Shown here: positions 23,858 through 32,586 of the stretch, in pieces
How the letters are laid out: each line of letters starts with the position of its first letter
Numbering within the stretch: the first letter of the stretch is position 1
Assembly (NCBI GenBank): GCA_019634055.1
Contig: JAHQVZ010000210.1
Span: forward strand, 1 to 36,775
Origin: Leptolyngbyaceae cyanobacterium MAG.088
GTDB lineage: Bacteria; Cyanobacteriota; Cyanobacteriia; Phormidesmidales; Phormidesmidaceae
Direction: 5' to 3'
Length of the DNA: 36,775 nt
The notes under the pieces: generated by a model
Seen by the model: only the letters and a program-made list of their open reading frames with translations
Database searches by the model: none
What the model was told of the DNA's origin: nothing
Made by a program: the position numbers and the translations under genes

Positions 23858-26071
23858 ATGGTATCTCCTGCTATCAAGCGATATCTATTAGCTGTTCAGC
23901 GGTATAAGTGGGCTGGACTAACATGCTTGTTGTCGATTTTGGGCGCTTCTGGTGTCGTCGCTTTGCAGCCACCACCACCTGTTGAATATATTGCCAATGG
24001 TACGCTTGTTGACAGTGGTCCCTTGGTTTCTTTGACCAATACGGCGACTACCATTGAGCAGGCTGGTAGAGGCATTCTAGATGAAGATCAGCTGCTTTCT
24101 GAAGGACTGCTTGAAGAGGCATCTCGGCAGTTAGTTGCTGGCGGCATAGACCTGACTCCAGGTGATCTGCGTAGTAATACCATCGTCAGAATCAGTGGTG
24201 GTAAAAAAGAGCAACCGGGTATAAGAGCTGATGTTAGTTTTATTCATGCGGATGAAGACGTTGCTGTCTTTGTGTTAGATGGTCTTTTCAAGTTCATGGA
24301 GGAGGCTAGTCGTGTACGTAATAAAAGGCAGTTAGATGCTATTATTTCTGCTCTCAAGGAACGCCTTCCTCCTATTGAAAGTGCTCTTAGACAAGCTGAG
24401 CAAAATTTAGAGCAATACGATCGTCAAGAGGGACCTGCAATTCAGGCGGCATTAGATGGCAGCTTGCTGGGGCAAATTTCAGGCAGTCAACAGCAAATTC
24501 GTCAAAATCGAATCACTTTAGCCGGTATTGAAACGCAGATCCTGAGTCTCGAACGACGTTTGGGGCTGAGTGCTGACGAAGCCTATGTTTCTGCGGCACT
24601 TAGTGCGGATCCTTTAATTGCAAATCTGCGGGCTCAGAGGTATCAGCTTGAGAATGAGATCAGCTTATTGCAGGCATCAGATCATAGGCCTGATCACCCG
24701 TCTATGCTCAATGCGGTGCGTAATTTTAGAACTATACAGGCCCAGCTAGATCGACGAGCGGCTGAGGTTATTGGGGGTAATGGTCAAACAGTTGCCCTGC
24801 CAGCAGGTGTTGTTAATGTCAATCAGAATTTAGACCCGGCACGGGCCGCTTTAGCCCAACAATTAGTGAACTTGCAAACGGAACGCGAGGCATTAATTAG
24901 CCAGAGTAATATACTGAATAGGTCTGCGCTTGAACTACAGCAGATTTACTCTAACCTACCTAACAAACAGCTAGAGCGCGAGCGTTTAGCCTATCAGGTG
25001 GGTTTGAAGAAAGCACTTTATGATCAGATTCAAGCACGCATTGTCGATGCAGAGGCTGCTGAAGCTGAAACGGTGAGCAGCTTGACGGTTGCTATTCAAC
25101 CTTCGGCCTCTATCAATGAACCTGAAAAGCCTAATCCGGCTACAATCCTGCTGGCTGGAGGTCTGCTGGGTTTAGTGGCAGGGGGCGGTATTATCTTCTT
25201 GCTCGATATGCTGGATGGTACTATCCGTACACCCGAAGATTTAGAGAAGATTTTGCGCGATCAGGATATGCCTATCTTGGGTGCTGTGCCGGTCATTCGT
25301 ACGCGCCCGGCGACAGCTGCGCCCATTTTGGTACAGCCAGATTCTAAGTACCACAGTAGCTATGAACGCTGTCTTAGTAAATTAAGGCTGACTGGTTTTG
25401 AGGATAGTGTGATTGGGCCTCGGGTGGTATTGGTGACGAGTACCATCTCTAATGAGGGTAAGAGTATTACTGCGTATAATTTAGCGATTGCTGCGGCCCA
25501 GGCTGGACGACGCACCCTTGTAGTGGAAGCTGATTTGCGTTCGGGATCTAAGGCACAGTACCTTGGGTTAGCGAATGATGATCGGGTTTTGGTAGAGCCG
25601 TTACGCTATTACTCTGGCAGCATTGGCGATAATGTTCGCATGGTTCCATTTATTGAGAACTTATATGTATCGCCGAGTCCTGGACCTCAGCGTCAGGCTG
25701 CGGCAATTCTTGAATCGAGTGAGATGCGTCGTTTTCTAGATGATGCTCGCGAACGCTTTGATATGGTGATTTTAGATACGCCATCCTTGAGTCGTGTGGA
25801 TGATGCTTTGCTTTTAGAGGAGCAAACGGATGGCATGATATTGGTCGCTCGGCCTGGTATTACTGAGAGAGCTGTTTTGAATACGGCGCTTGAGGAGCTC
25901 GATCTTAATGAAGATATTCGCTTACTGGGGGTTTTAATTAACGGTGCCAGCGTTACTCTTCAGGATGATGAGATTGATGATGACGACTTTGACGATGATG
26001 ATGACTATCTATTAGATGATGATGACCAAGAAACGCTGCGAACCGTTGCTACTGCCCCAATAGATTTCTAA
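23858..26071 (+). CDS. Wzc/GumC-type polysaccharide co-polymerase with degenerate BY-kinase domain
   Basis: 737 residues from the ATG at 23858, preceded by GAGGAG at a 5-base spacing (an in-frame GTG is 6 bases earlier). A first membrane helix (WAGLTCLLSILGASGVVAL) starts the Wzz chain-length region. Coiled-coil segments cover about 155-230 and 330-400, and a second helix lies near 430-450. The C-terminal P-loop ATPase has VTSTISNEGKSIT (Walker A), VVEADLRSG (Walker A', usually with D where this has E557) and MVILDTPSL (Walker B). The tail has 16 acidic residues in 22 with a single tyrosine, in place of the usual tyrosine cluster. Kinase activity is therefore doubtful; an export-regulating ATPase role remains plausible. 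Confidence 0.9.
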   Translation: MVSPAIKRYLLAVQRYKWAGLTCLLSILGASGVVALQPPPPVEYIANGTLVDSGPLVSLTNTATTIEQAGRGILDEDQLLSEGLLEEASRQLVAGGIDLTPGDLRSNTIVRISGGKKEQPGIRADVSFIHADEDVAVFVLDGLFKFMEEASRVRNKRQLDAIISALKERLPPIESALRQAEQNLEQYDRQEGPAIQAALDGSLLGQISGSQQQIRQNRITLAGIETQILSLERRLGLSADEAYVSAALSADPLIANLRAQRYQLENEISLLQASDHRPDHPSMLNAVRNFRTIQAQLDRRAAEVIGGNGQTVALPAGVVNVNQNLDPARAALAQQLVNLQTEREALISQSNILNRSALELQQIYSNLPNKQLERERLAYQVGLKKALYDQIQARIVDAEAAEAETVSSLTVAIQPSASINEPEKPNPATILLAGGLLGLVAGGGIIFLLDMLDGTIRTPEDLEKILRDQDMPILGAVPVIRTRPATAAPILVQPDSKYHSSYERCLSKLRLTGFEDSVIGPRVVLVTSTISNEGKSITAYNLAIAAAQAGRRTLVVEADLRSGSKAQYLGLANDDRVLVEPLRYYSGSIGDNVRMVPFIENLYVSPSPGPQRQAAAILESSEMRRFLDDARERFDMVILDTPSLSRVDDALLLEEQTDGMILVARPGITERAVLNTALEELDLNEDIRLLGVLINGASVTLQDDEIDDDDFDDDDDYLLDDDDQETLRTVATAPIDF

Positions 26072-26080
26072 GAGAGTTAT

Positions 26081-26168
26081 ACAAAGTAACGATGGCTTAG
26101 CATTCCCTGTTAAAATCCTGTCTATTGGATCTGAAAACAGAGTTCGTTTAGGGACTCGTTACTTTTGT
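26081..26168 (+). promoter_or_regulatory. Nested stem structure in the ycf54 leader
   Basis: AAAGTAACGA (26083-26092) pairs perfectly with TCGTTACTTT (26156-26165). Inside it TCCCT (26104-26108) can pair with AGGGA (26150-26154), or CTGTT (26107-26111) with AACAG (26136-26140), and ATCC (26115-26118) with GGAT (26127-26130). It fills most of the 112 bases between the Wzc-like stop and ycf54. It could be a regulatory leader or, given the T-rich tail, a weak terminator. Confidence 0.4.
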
Positions 26169-26183
26169 CTCTTTTATAGGTTT

Positions 26184-26513
26184 ATGAAGACGTACTATTA
26201 CGCTATAGCTAGCCAGCGTTTTTTATTGGAAGAAGAGCCTTTGGAAGAGGTACTCAAAGAACGGCGACGTTATTATCAAGAACAAGAAAAAGAGATTGAT
26301 TTTTGGCTAATCAAACAGCCTGCTTTTTTGGAATCTCCGGATTTAGAAGCTGTTAAGGCTAGTTGTCCGCAGCCTTCAGCAGCTGTGGTGTCAACTGATA
26401 AAACGTTTATTACCTGGCTGAAGCTGCGTTTAGAATATGTCGCGACTGGAGAGTTTGTGGTGCCCTTACTGGCAGTGAATGACCCGTTGGCTTCTTTAGC
26501 AACCGTAGCTTAA
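26184..26513 (+). CDS. ycf54: Mg-protoporphyrin IX monomethyl ester cyclase factor Ycf54
   Basis: A 109-residue protein of the Ycf54 (DUF2488) family, needed for assembly or stability of the oxidative cyclase (AcsF/CycI) that makes the chlorophyll fifth ring. Nearly the whole length fits the known pattern: MKTYYYAIASQRFLLEEEPLEEVLKERRR, EKEIDFWLIKQPAFLESP, KASCPQPSAAVVSTD and FITWLKLRLEYVATGEF, then a short variable end. It is soluble, with no signal peptide. The ATG follows a short TAGG. It is co-directional with the polysaccharide locus but functionally unrelated; no other chlorophyll-synthesis gene is next to it. A stem-rich leader lies just upstream. Confidence 0.95.
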   Translation: MKTYYYAIASQRFLLEEEPLEEVLKERRRYYQEQEKEIDFWLIKQPAFLESPDLEAVKASCPQPSAAVVSTDKTFITWLKLRLEYVATGEFVVPLLAVNDPLASLATVA

Positions 26514-26617
26514 TAGAGCTATAATCCCTAGTCAAGCTAAGACTCTGGAGACTGACTTGACCAGAGGTCTAGTGTTTCGAGATGTGTATGTGATTGATTT
26601 AGCTAGGGGATAGGATT

Positions 26618-27433
26618 ATGGGCTATCGATTGCTGGGTGGAGTAACGTTACTGTTGCTGCTTAGTGGTGGGCAGGGAATAGCCCAAAGTTATCCTGATTG
26701 CCCTCCACCCGCGGGTGGAGAATATTTATTGCTGGTGCGTGGTGATGATGAAACGACTCGCGATCGCACCATATCCTTATTGCCTGTCGATAAGCCCACG
26801 TTAGTCTGCAGCTATTTGGGAGATCCAGTCGTTCGAGCTGGTGGCTTTAATTCCTTGGAGGTGGCTAACTCCTGGGCTCTCTATTTAAACGATATAGAGG
26901 GGTTGAATACGGTTGTTGTCGAGTCATCGACGTTAGCTGAGTCATCAGATCCTGTAAGCGAACCTGTGGATGTTCCTACGGAAGCCCCCCCCGCTGATGA
27001 GTCTGTAGATGTTCCTGTGGAAGCTCCTGCCGATGAGCCCGTGGACATTGCGACTCCTTTAGAGGTGGAGCCCACTATCGCACAACCAACTCCAGTCCCT
27101 GAGAATTCTCCCGATCCAGAGCCTGTAGAAGTAGCGGCTGTCGAGGCTCCTGAGATTGATACAACCGGTGACCCTCAGTATCAGCCCACACTGTTGGGGG
27201 AAGGGGTGGCCGTATTAGTGGATTATCAGCAAAATCCTGAGCTTGGACGCGATTTGGCCCAACAGGGTAACGTTGGGCTGGCTGTATATCTACAGCAACC
27301 TTATCTACTGGTCATGCATACGACCGATTCATCAGCGGCTGCAGCGAAATTGCAACAGCTAGTCGATAGAGGGCTGACTTCATTTTTAGTAGATGGCCAG
27401 CAGGTGATTCGGTTAACCGATACTATTCGCTAA
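26618..27433 (+). CDS. Secreted hypothetical protein with Pro/Glu-rich repetitive linker
   Basis: 271 residues. A signal peptide (GYRLLGGVTLLLLLSGGQG, cleavage near GIAQS) indicates export. An N-terminal domain (about 25-105) has EYLLLVRGDDETTRDRTI and SLEVANSWALYLNDIEGLNTVVV. A low-complexity linker (about 108-175) follows, with repeated DVPxEAPADE-like units rich in Pro, Glu, Asp and Val. The C-terminal domain (about 185-271, GEGVAVLVDYQQNPELGRDL, NVGLAVYLQQPYLLVM, AAAKLQQLVDRGLTSFLVDGQQVIRL) has a similar strand-helix pattern to the N-terminal one, and both recall SPOR-like folds. Function is unknown, possibly cell-wall or envelope binding. Its stop abuts the stop of the opposite-strand PAP2 gene with no base between. 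Confidence 0.75.
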   Translation: MGYRLLGGVTLLLLLSGGQGIAQSYPDCPPPAGGEYLLLVRGDDETTRDRTISLLPVDKPTLVCSYLGDPVVRAGGFNSLEVANSWALYLNDIEGLNTVVVESSTLAESSDPVSEPVDVPTEAPPADESVDVPVEAPADEPVDIATPLEVEPTIAQPTPVPENSPDPEPVEVAAVEAPEIDTTGDPQYQPTLLGEGVAVLVDYQQNPELGRDLAQQGNVGLAVYLQQPYLLVMHTTDSSAAAAKLQQLVDRGLTSFLVDGQQVIRLTDTIR

Positions 27434-27892
27434 CTAATAGGTCGGTGCAGCTAGTAACCCAATAAAAACGCCTAGGGCTGCACCTGCAACAACCTGTAAT
27501 GGAGTATGGCCCAAGAGTTCTTTGAGCCGATCTTCTTGAAATTCTTGATCATTAAAGAACTCGTCTACGATTTGATTGATGACCCGTGCCTGTTTCCCTG
27601 CGGCTTGTCTGACTCCGGCGGCATCGTACATGACAATGACGGCAAAGACGACCGTAACTGCGAACGCTGGGCTCGACCAGCCGATGGTTTGGCCAATACC
27701 ACAGGCTAAAGCAGCGACTAGAGCAGAATGGGAGCTCGGCATGCCACCTGTTTCAACTAAGACATGCAAGTTGAGTCGTTGATGGCTGACGACTTCAATG
27801 ATGAGCTTAAGCAATTGGGCACTCACGCAGGCGACGAGCGACACGACAAGAACGTGGTTCTGAAAAATCTCGTTAAAGGCTTCCATATACAT
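27434..27892 (-). CDS. Divergent PAP2-family (DUF212) membrane protein
   Basis: A 152-residue membrane protein of the divergent PAP2 family, related to acid phosphatase/vanadium peroxidase proteins. Visible features are four or five hydrophobic helices, the signature LVETGGMPSSHSALVAALACGIG (PSSHS being the PAP2 histidine motif), YDAAGVRQAAGKQARVINQIVDE, and a closing LGHTPLQVVAGAALGVFIG. It may dephosphorylate a lipid diphosphate, but the family has no firm assignment. It follows crtE on the same strand with 18 bases between, in the order folD-crtE-PAP2 that I recall from other cyanobacteria. The ATG start may be the first or the third codon. Confidence 0.88.
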   Translation of the reverse strand: MYMEAFNEIFQNHVLVVSLVACVSAQLLKLIIEVVSHQRLNLHVLVETGGMPSSHSALVAALACGIGQTIGWSSPAFAVTVVFAVIVMYDAAGVRQAAGKQARVINQIVDEFFNDQEFQEDRLKELLGHTPLQVVAGAALGVFIGLLAAPTY

Positions 27893-27910
27893 CCAGATGT
27901 TAATGAGGTA

Positions 27911-28819
27911 TTAATGCGTACGCGCGGTAATGTAATCTGCGATCGCAACCAAAGGCTGCTTTAAGTGACCAAAAGTAGCTAACTCATCCTTAGCGCCTTG
28001 AATTAAGGTGTCAGCTTGTTTTCTCGATTCATCTAGGCCCCAAATACTTGGATAGGTTGCTTTTTGAGCTTGAATATCTTTCCCAATCGATTTTCCTAGC
28101 TCTTCTTGGGTTGAAGTGATATCCAGGATATCGTCCACAATCTGAAAGGCCAGGCCAATATTCTGAGCATAGCGAGAGAGGCGTTCGACAGCCTCAGGTT
28201 CTGCCCCTGCCAATACGGCTCCCGACACTACAGAGACCTCCAGTAGAGCAGCTGTCTTATGCATGTGGATAAAATTGAGGGTTTCAATAGACGTATCGGG
28301 GTTACCCTCAGATGCCAAATCTACAATTTGTCCGCCCACTAGACCAGCTGCCCCGACTGCCTTTCCCAGGCGACGAATTACCTCTAGAACAGCCTTAGGG
28401 GGAACATCTTCCGTCCGATCAGCAATAAACTCAAACGCATATGCTAAAAGTGCGTCCCCCGCCAAGATGGCCACATCATCACCATAAACTTTATGGTTTG
28501 TGAGCTTCCCCCGACGATAGTCATCATTATCCATAGCCGGTAGATCGTCATGGATGAGCGACATCGTGTGCACCATTTCTAAGGCGCAGGCTGTGGCCAT
28601 AGCTTGCTCAACCCTGCCGCCTGCCAACTCACAGGTAGCTAAGCAGAGAATGGGGCGCAGTCGTTTCCCTCCTGCCATCAATGAGTAGCGCATTGACTCA
28701 TAGATAGTTTCGGGATAAACCACTGGTAGCGACTCTTCCAAAGCTGCTTCTACCTCGGCACACTTAGTGGAGAGGTAGGTTTTAAGGTCAAAAGCAGCCG
28801 CGACATCGGTGGTCATCAT
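27911..28819 (-). CDS. crtE: Geranylgeranyl diphosphate synthase
   Basis: A trans-prenyltransferase that builds GGPP from IPP and allylic diphosphates, the precursor of carotenoids, the chlorophyll phytyl tail and quinone side chains. The core shows GGKRLRPIL (50-58), the first aspartate-rich motif [10 protein letters not shown] (91-100) and the second DDILD near 233. [18 protein letters not shown] fits a cyanobacterial CrtE. The frame runs upstream to 28903, but that adds a non-family leader; the double ATG at 28819/28816 ([16 protein letters not shown]) is the natural start, about 303 residues. folD lies 131 bases upstream on the same strand and the PAP2-like gene follows. Confidence 0.94.
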   Translation of the reverse strand: MMTTDVAAAFDLKTYLSTKCAEVEAALEESLPVVYPETIYESMRYSLMAGGKRLRPILCLATCELAGGRVEQAMATACALEMVHTMSLIHDDLPAMDNDDYRRGKLTNHKVYGDDVAILAGDALLAYAFEFIADRTEDVPPKAVLEVIRRLGKAVGAAGLVGGQIVDLASEGNPDTSIETLNFIHMHKTAALLEVSVVSGAVLAGAEPEAVERLSRYAQNIGLAFQIVDDILDITSTQEELGKSIGKDIQAQKATYPSIWGLDESRKQADTLIQGAKDELATFGHLKQPLVAIADYITARTH

Positions 28820-28950
28820 GATTAAAACGAGGAATATATGAATTTGGGGGCTATGACAAATGTGCTTTGCCAAGGCAAAGACGGTGTGCAGTAGCGAAAG
28901 CACTCACTAAAAGCTCGTGCCTAAATGAAAGCGCTAGCGTCAACTATTAA

Positions 28951-29820
28951 TTAACCATTAAATCGCTTACGGTAGCTTAATACTGTATTGTGCAACAACA
29001 TGGTCACGGTCATGGGGCCAATTCCGCCCGGTACAGGTGTAATGGCTCCAGCAATGGGCTCTACATTGGCAAAATCTACATCCCCAACCAGCCGAGCTTT
29101 ACCTGACTCAGTATCCTCTATGCGATTGATGCCGACATCAATGATCGTTGCTCCAGGCTTTATCCAGTCTGGCTTTAACATGTTAGGACGCCCCACAGCC
29201 GCCACTACAATATCTGCTTGACGGCAGAGTGCCGGTAAATCTTGTGTGCGAGAGTGGGCAATAGTGACTGTGGCATTGGCCTCTAGCAGCATCAGTGCCA
29301 TGGGTTTTCCCACTAAAATGCTACGTCCTAGCACGACTGCCTTTTTGCCTGTTGGGTCGATGTTGTATTCCTTAAGCACAGTCATAATGCCAGCTGGAGT
29401 ACAACTGCGTAGTCCAGGTTCTCCGCGCATTAGGCGACCCATATTTTCTGGATGAAGACCATCGACATCTTTCGCTGGATCAATGCGATTGAGTAAAGTG
29501 ACAGCATCTAAATGATCAGGTAAAGGCAGCTGAATTAAAATGCCATCTACCCGCTCATCGTGATTCAGCTGATCAATGAGTTTGCTGACAGTAGCCTGAG
29601 GAGTATCGCCAGGTAAATGTGACCCAAACGAGGCAATCCCCATTCGATCACAGGCGCGTTCTTTATTTCTAACGTAGGCAGCACTGGCTGGATTGTCTCC
29701 AACCATGACTACGGCTAGACCAGGGGGGCGCGGCCGTTGGTTACTCTCATGGGCAATATCAACTGCGAGCTTGGACTGAATTTTTTGGGCAAGTGCTTTG
29801 CCATCTAACCGCTGGGCCAT
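28951..29820 (-). CDS. folD: Bifunctional methylene-THF dehydrogenase / methenyl-THF cyclohydrolase
   Basis: Interconverts 5,10-methylene-, 5,10-methenyl- and 10-formyl-tetrahydrofolate in one-carbon metabolism. The catalytic pair is Y49 and K53 in [14 protein letters not shown]. The folate-site segments are [13 protein letters not shown] and [16 protein letters not shown]. The NADP-binding [20 protein letters not shown] and the closing [14 protein letters not shown] are all present. The start at 29820 ([11 protein letters not shown]) gives the normal 289-residue enzyme; an ATG at 29868 would prepend 16 residues with no family support. It is the first gene of a likely folD-crtE-PAP2 transcript. 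Confidence 0.95.
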   Translation of the reverse strand: MAQRLDGKALAQKIQSKLAVDIAHESNQRPRPPGLAVVMVGDNPASAAYVRNKERACDRMGIASFGSHLPGDTPQATVSKLIDQLNHDERVDGILIQLPLPDHLDAVTLLNRIDPAKDVDGLHPENMGRLMRGEPGLRSCTPAGIMTVLKEYNIDPTGKKAVVLGRSILVGKPMALMLLEANATVTIAHSRTQDLPALCRQADIVVAAVGRPNMLKPDWIKPGATIIDVGINRIEDTESGKARLVGDVDFANVEPIAGAITPVPGGIGPMTVTMLLHNTVLSYRKRFNG

Positions 29821-30169
29821 GAAATTTTTGCTAACTTTATCGGCGGGTATGCCGATGTAGCTAATCAATTGGGGATACTAGCGACATTGGCTGTTCTAGC
29901 GTACCAAAGGCTCTTACCCGACCCAATATCAATATATGAAATATCAACTAATCTCTTTGTTTACGCAGTGGGTTATGGCAGCGGGTGATCTTAGCTAGTG
30001 AAGTGTCAAAGCTAAAAATTTGGGTTAAGACAGTGAGTGATAGTACGCGTTAGCCCAAGACTTAGGTTTGACAGACTCCTCGCTGGCTTCCTTTGGTCAC
30101 AATTGAGCCAGTGTTTGCATCCTTGATTGAACTTGATTAAAACTTGAGCCCTTACAGCTTTCTTATGCG
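29821..30169. promoter_or_regulatory. Divergent promoter region with phased CTTGA repeats
   Basis: 349 bases between folD and the lipoprotein gene. The pentamer CTTGA occurs three times, starting at 30122, 30132 and 30143, so the copies are 10 and 11 bases apart on one helix face; the first two are CTTGATT. TTGACA at 30068-30073 could be a -35 box, but no -10 follows at the right distance. No gene or other structure is seen. Confidence 0.38.
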
Positions 30170-30586
30170 ATGTGTTTTTTCAACGACAAATTGACTGCAG
30201 TAGCTTTGGGAATGGTTTTTTTAACCCTCTTTACAGGCTGTCAGTCCCCATCGGGCATTCAAGTGCCGTCTCCCGTCCGCTTGCTACCTAAATCGACTGT
30301 CAAAATTGATGCTATTCGCCAGCCTCAGAGCGTTGAACGTTCAGTAGCATTAGCTGGCTCGGTGACTCAGCGATTAGCACTTTTAGATGGTTGGCTTTAT
30401 CAGCTGGATGATGGTACTGGAAATGTTTGGATTTTGACCCAACAGGCTGCTCCACCCAAGGTAGGTCAGCAGGTATACGTAGATGGTGTGTTACGTTACG
30501 AAGCCATTCCTATTAATGGAGCAGATGTCGGCGATTATTATCTTGAAGAAAAACAGTGGCAGCTGCAATCGCCTGAAACCCCTTAA
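30170..30586 (+). CDS. Small lipoprotein, OB-fold-like
   Basis: A 138-residue protein with a lipoprotein signal: hydrophobic LTAVALGMVFLTLF followed by lipobox LFTGC at about 20-24. The exported part has the strand pattern of a small beta-barrel of the bacterial OB-fold type: VERSVALAGSVTQRLALLDGWLYQLDDGTGNVWILT, then PPKVGQQVYVDGVLRYEAIPI. This design (strand, glycine, D-x-T-G) resembles nucleic-acid-binding or Ca-binding OB proteins, but in a lipoprotein it more likely mediates protein contact. Function is unknown. Its stop is one base from the stop of the convergent gene. The ATG has no clear ribosome-binding site. Confidence 0.74.
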   Translation: MCFFNDKLTAVALGMVFLTLFTGCQSPSGIQVPSPVRLLPKSTVKIDAIRQPQSVERSVALAGSVTQRLALLDGWLYQLDDGTGNVWILTQQAAPPKVGQQVYVDGVLRYEAIPINGADVGDYYLEEKQWQLQSPETP

Positions 30587-30587
30587 C

Positions 30588-30872
30588 TTAGCTACCAAAC
30601 GATTGGGACCCAGCTAACGTTCTCAAATGAATAGGCGTGACTGCATCATTCGATGGAATAGCATCGTACATGTCATTGGCAATCAGATAGCTATCTAGAA
30701 TAGGCTGAGCATCGTCCGCTGACTTGAGCTGATAGGTGACAAAAAAGCGATAAGATGCCTGCTCTGAACCAAATGTAGGGTTATTTTCCCAAATATCAAG
30801 ACGCACACCTTGAGAATTTGGTCGCAGGCGATAGTTCAAGATTTCCTTACCTGATGTCGGCTGTTTATTCAT
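30588..30872 (-). CDS. Small hypothetical protein
   Basis: A 94-residue soluble protein that I do not recognise. The sequence alternates short strands and polar turns: GKEILNYRLRPNSQGVRLDIWENN, SYRFFVTYQLKSADDAQPILDSYLIAND, then a Ser/Gly-ending tail. It has no signal peptide, membrane helix, cysteine or catalytic-looking motif. The ATG start is followed by polar residues (MNKQPTSG). It lies downstream of the carotenoid oxygenase gene on the same strand (148 bases away) and converges on the lipoprotein gene. Codon use looks like that of its neighbours, so I consider it real. Confidence 0.65.
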   Translation of the reverse strand: MNKQPTSGKEILNYRLRPNSQGVRLDIWENNPTFGSEQASYRFFVTYQLKSADDAQPILDSYLIANDMYDAIPSNDAVTPIHLRTLAGSQSFGS

Positions 30873-31020
30873 CTACGGTACGGGTGTAATTTATTACTTG
30901 ACTACACTAAGCATAGTGCCCGTCTGTATTCATGCTTCAACTTCTAAATGCCATAAATAGGCACTATCTCTGATTAATCAATCAGTATGAGTCGAACGCT
31001 TTCTGTAAAAATCCTGATAC

Positions 31021-32520
31021 TCAACGATCAAAAGCTAAGTCTTGCGTGAAATTGCCATGTAACCCATAGGGAATGTGATGTGGGAGTTTCAGTGTTGCTA
31101 CTGGCCCTTGAGTAATGTTTTGGGCGTCTAAAATTGCCAGGTCTGAGCAGTGTCGCTCTGCATTGTAAAACAGACACAAAATCCAGCCATCATCTTCAGC
31201 AGTTCCATGAGGCTTGGGCACAAAGACTGGCTCACCTGCAAAGCCTCGAGGGGCAAAACTCCAAATGTCTTCTTGACCGGTGATCAGGTCTCGCTTCATA
31301 ACAGCCTGCAGTGGTGCATTCCCTTGAGGCTGATGGGCAACACCGATATACACATAGCGATAGGGGCGACCAACATGATTGGGATTGAGGTCTGGAAACT
31401 CACAACCGCGCTCGATCAGGCATTGCGCCTGACCGGTGTTCGTTGCTAGATCTAATTCAAAACGCCATAACTGTCCTTCAGGAATGCGACTAAAATCCGC
31501 CTCCAGGTAATTTTTAGCTCCCTTCAGGTCTGGAAATTCTTGATAGCACACCGAATCTAGGTAAAGTTTGCTATCAGTCTCAAATGCATTGGCATGGTGG
31601 AAAACAAAACAGGGCTGGAGATCAATTGTCTGGATTGGGCTGGTGCCATCTCGCGGAATGATGATCGCCCGGGTGGGCTGTTTAGGATTGAACTGGATAC
31701 ATTCAGCAGCGCCCTTGATACCTGCTAGATAAGGTATTGGGTTAAAGCTAACTGGGTTTTGAAAAAAGATGCAGTAGTTAGGGGTGATAGCAAAGTCGTG
31801 CAGAAATGCGAACCCTGGAATATTACGATTGTGGGTGTGTACCAGCCGACCTTTAAAGTCAAATTCGTAGAGGGTAATGGTGCTAGACAGCCCTGTTTTA
31901 ACGCCAAAGTTGACTAGACGAGGTTCTTTAGTAGTGCCCACTGACGCGTCAGCCTTGGTGCAGTTAGGGTCAATGCGGGGATGGGCTGAAAATGCTTCTC
32001 CTGGCTTGAGTACACCGTCTAAATAATCCAGCCCTAAAGTTTCTAAGGTGATTGGGTCAAGCTGATGGGGTTCTGCTGCTTCCCATAGTGCTAAGAGTTT
32101 GCCGCCCCAGTAAATGACATTGGTGTTAGCAATATTTTTTAAGCGTATATCAAAGGCATTGGCTAAGGGGCCACCGGGTTTTTGAGTACCAAAGACACCC
32201 CGAAATAGGGGTTTACCTGCGGCTTGTTCTTTAAGGTAGCCTTCAGTACGTACAAATCGATTACGAAAGAATGCTTTGCCCTTAGCAATGGCAATAGACA
32301 GAATCATGCCATCGCCATCAAAGGGATGATGTACAGGATGTCCGGCAACGTCGAGTAAACCGGGCCCGTTGCGGAACAATGTGCCGGTTAACTCGGCAGG
32401 AATGGTGCCATCGATATCCTCGATTTCATAGGCATATTCATTAGGCTGCGAGCGATAGCCACTGCGCCAATCATCCATATCAAAATCGTGAGATGGTCTG
32501 GGAGAGGAGATTGTTTGCAT
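31021..32520 (-). CDS. Carotenoid (apocarotenoid) cleavage oxygenase
   Basis: A 499-residue non-heme iron dioxygenase of the RPE65/CCD family, a seven-bladed beta-propeller that splits carotenoids or apocarotenals. The four iron-binding histidines are recognisable: H180 in AFSAHPRIDPN, H241 in FAFLHDFAITPNYC, H308/H309 in FHHANAFE and one near 491 in IPYGLHGNF. LFRNGPGLLDVAGHPVHHPFDGDGM at the N-terminus is the usual opening. The closest characterised relative by pattern is the cyanobacterial apocarotenoid 15,15'-oxygenase, which yields retinal, but the substrate cannot be fixed by sequence reading. It follows the transporter gene by 66 bases on the same strand, perhaps one operon. Confidence 0.93.
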   Translation of the reverse strand: MQTISSPRPSHDFDMDDWRSGYRSQPNEYAYEIEDIDGTIPAELTGTLFRNGPGLLDVAGHPVHHPFDGDGMILSIAIAKGKAFFRNRFVRTEGYLKEQAAGKPLFRGVFGTQKPGGPLANAFDIRLKNIANTNVIYWGGKLLALWEAAEPHQLDPITLETLGLDYLDGVLKPGEAFSAHPRIDPNCTKADASVGTTKEPRLVNFGVKTGLSSTITLYEFDFKGRLVHTHNRNIPGFAFLHDFAITPNYCIFFQNPVSFNPIPYLAGIKGAAECIQFNPKQPTRAIIIPRDGTSPIQTIDLQPCFVFHHANAFETDSKLYLDSVCYQEFPDLKGAKNYLEADFSRIPEGQLWRFELDLATNTGQAQCLIERGCEFPDLNPNHVGRPYRYVYIGVAHQPQGNAPLQAVMKRDLITGQEDIWSFAPRGFAGEPVFVPKPHGTAEDDGWILCLFYNAERHCSDLAILDAQNITQGPVATLKLPHHIPYGLHGNFTQDLAFDR

Positions 32521-32586
32521 TAGTGAATGTGGGTTGTGATTGTTTCTAGGGTGGGCATTGCCCAGCGATCGCCTGTATAGAACTAC

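Noticed and set aside
26881-27075. 64-codon minus-strand Ser/Gly/Thr-rich frame
   Set aside because: It is the complement of the Pro/Glu/Asp repeat linker of the secreted protein, not a gene.
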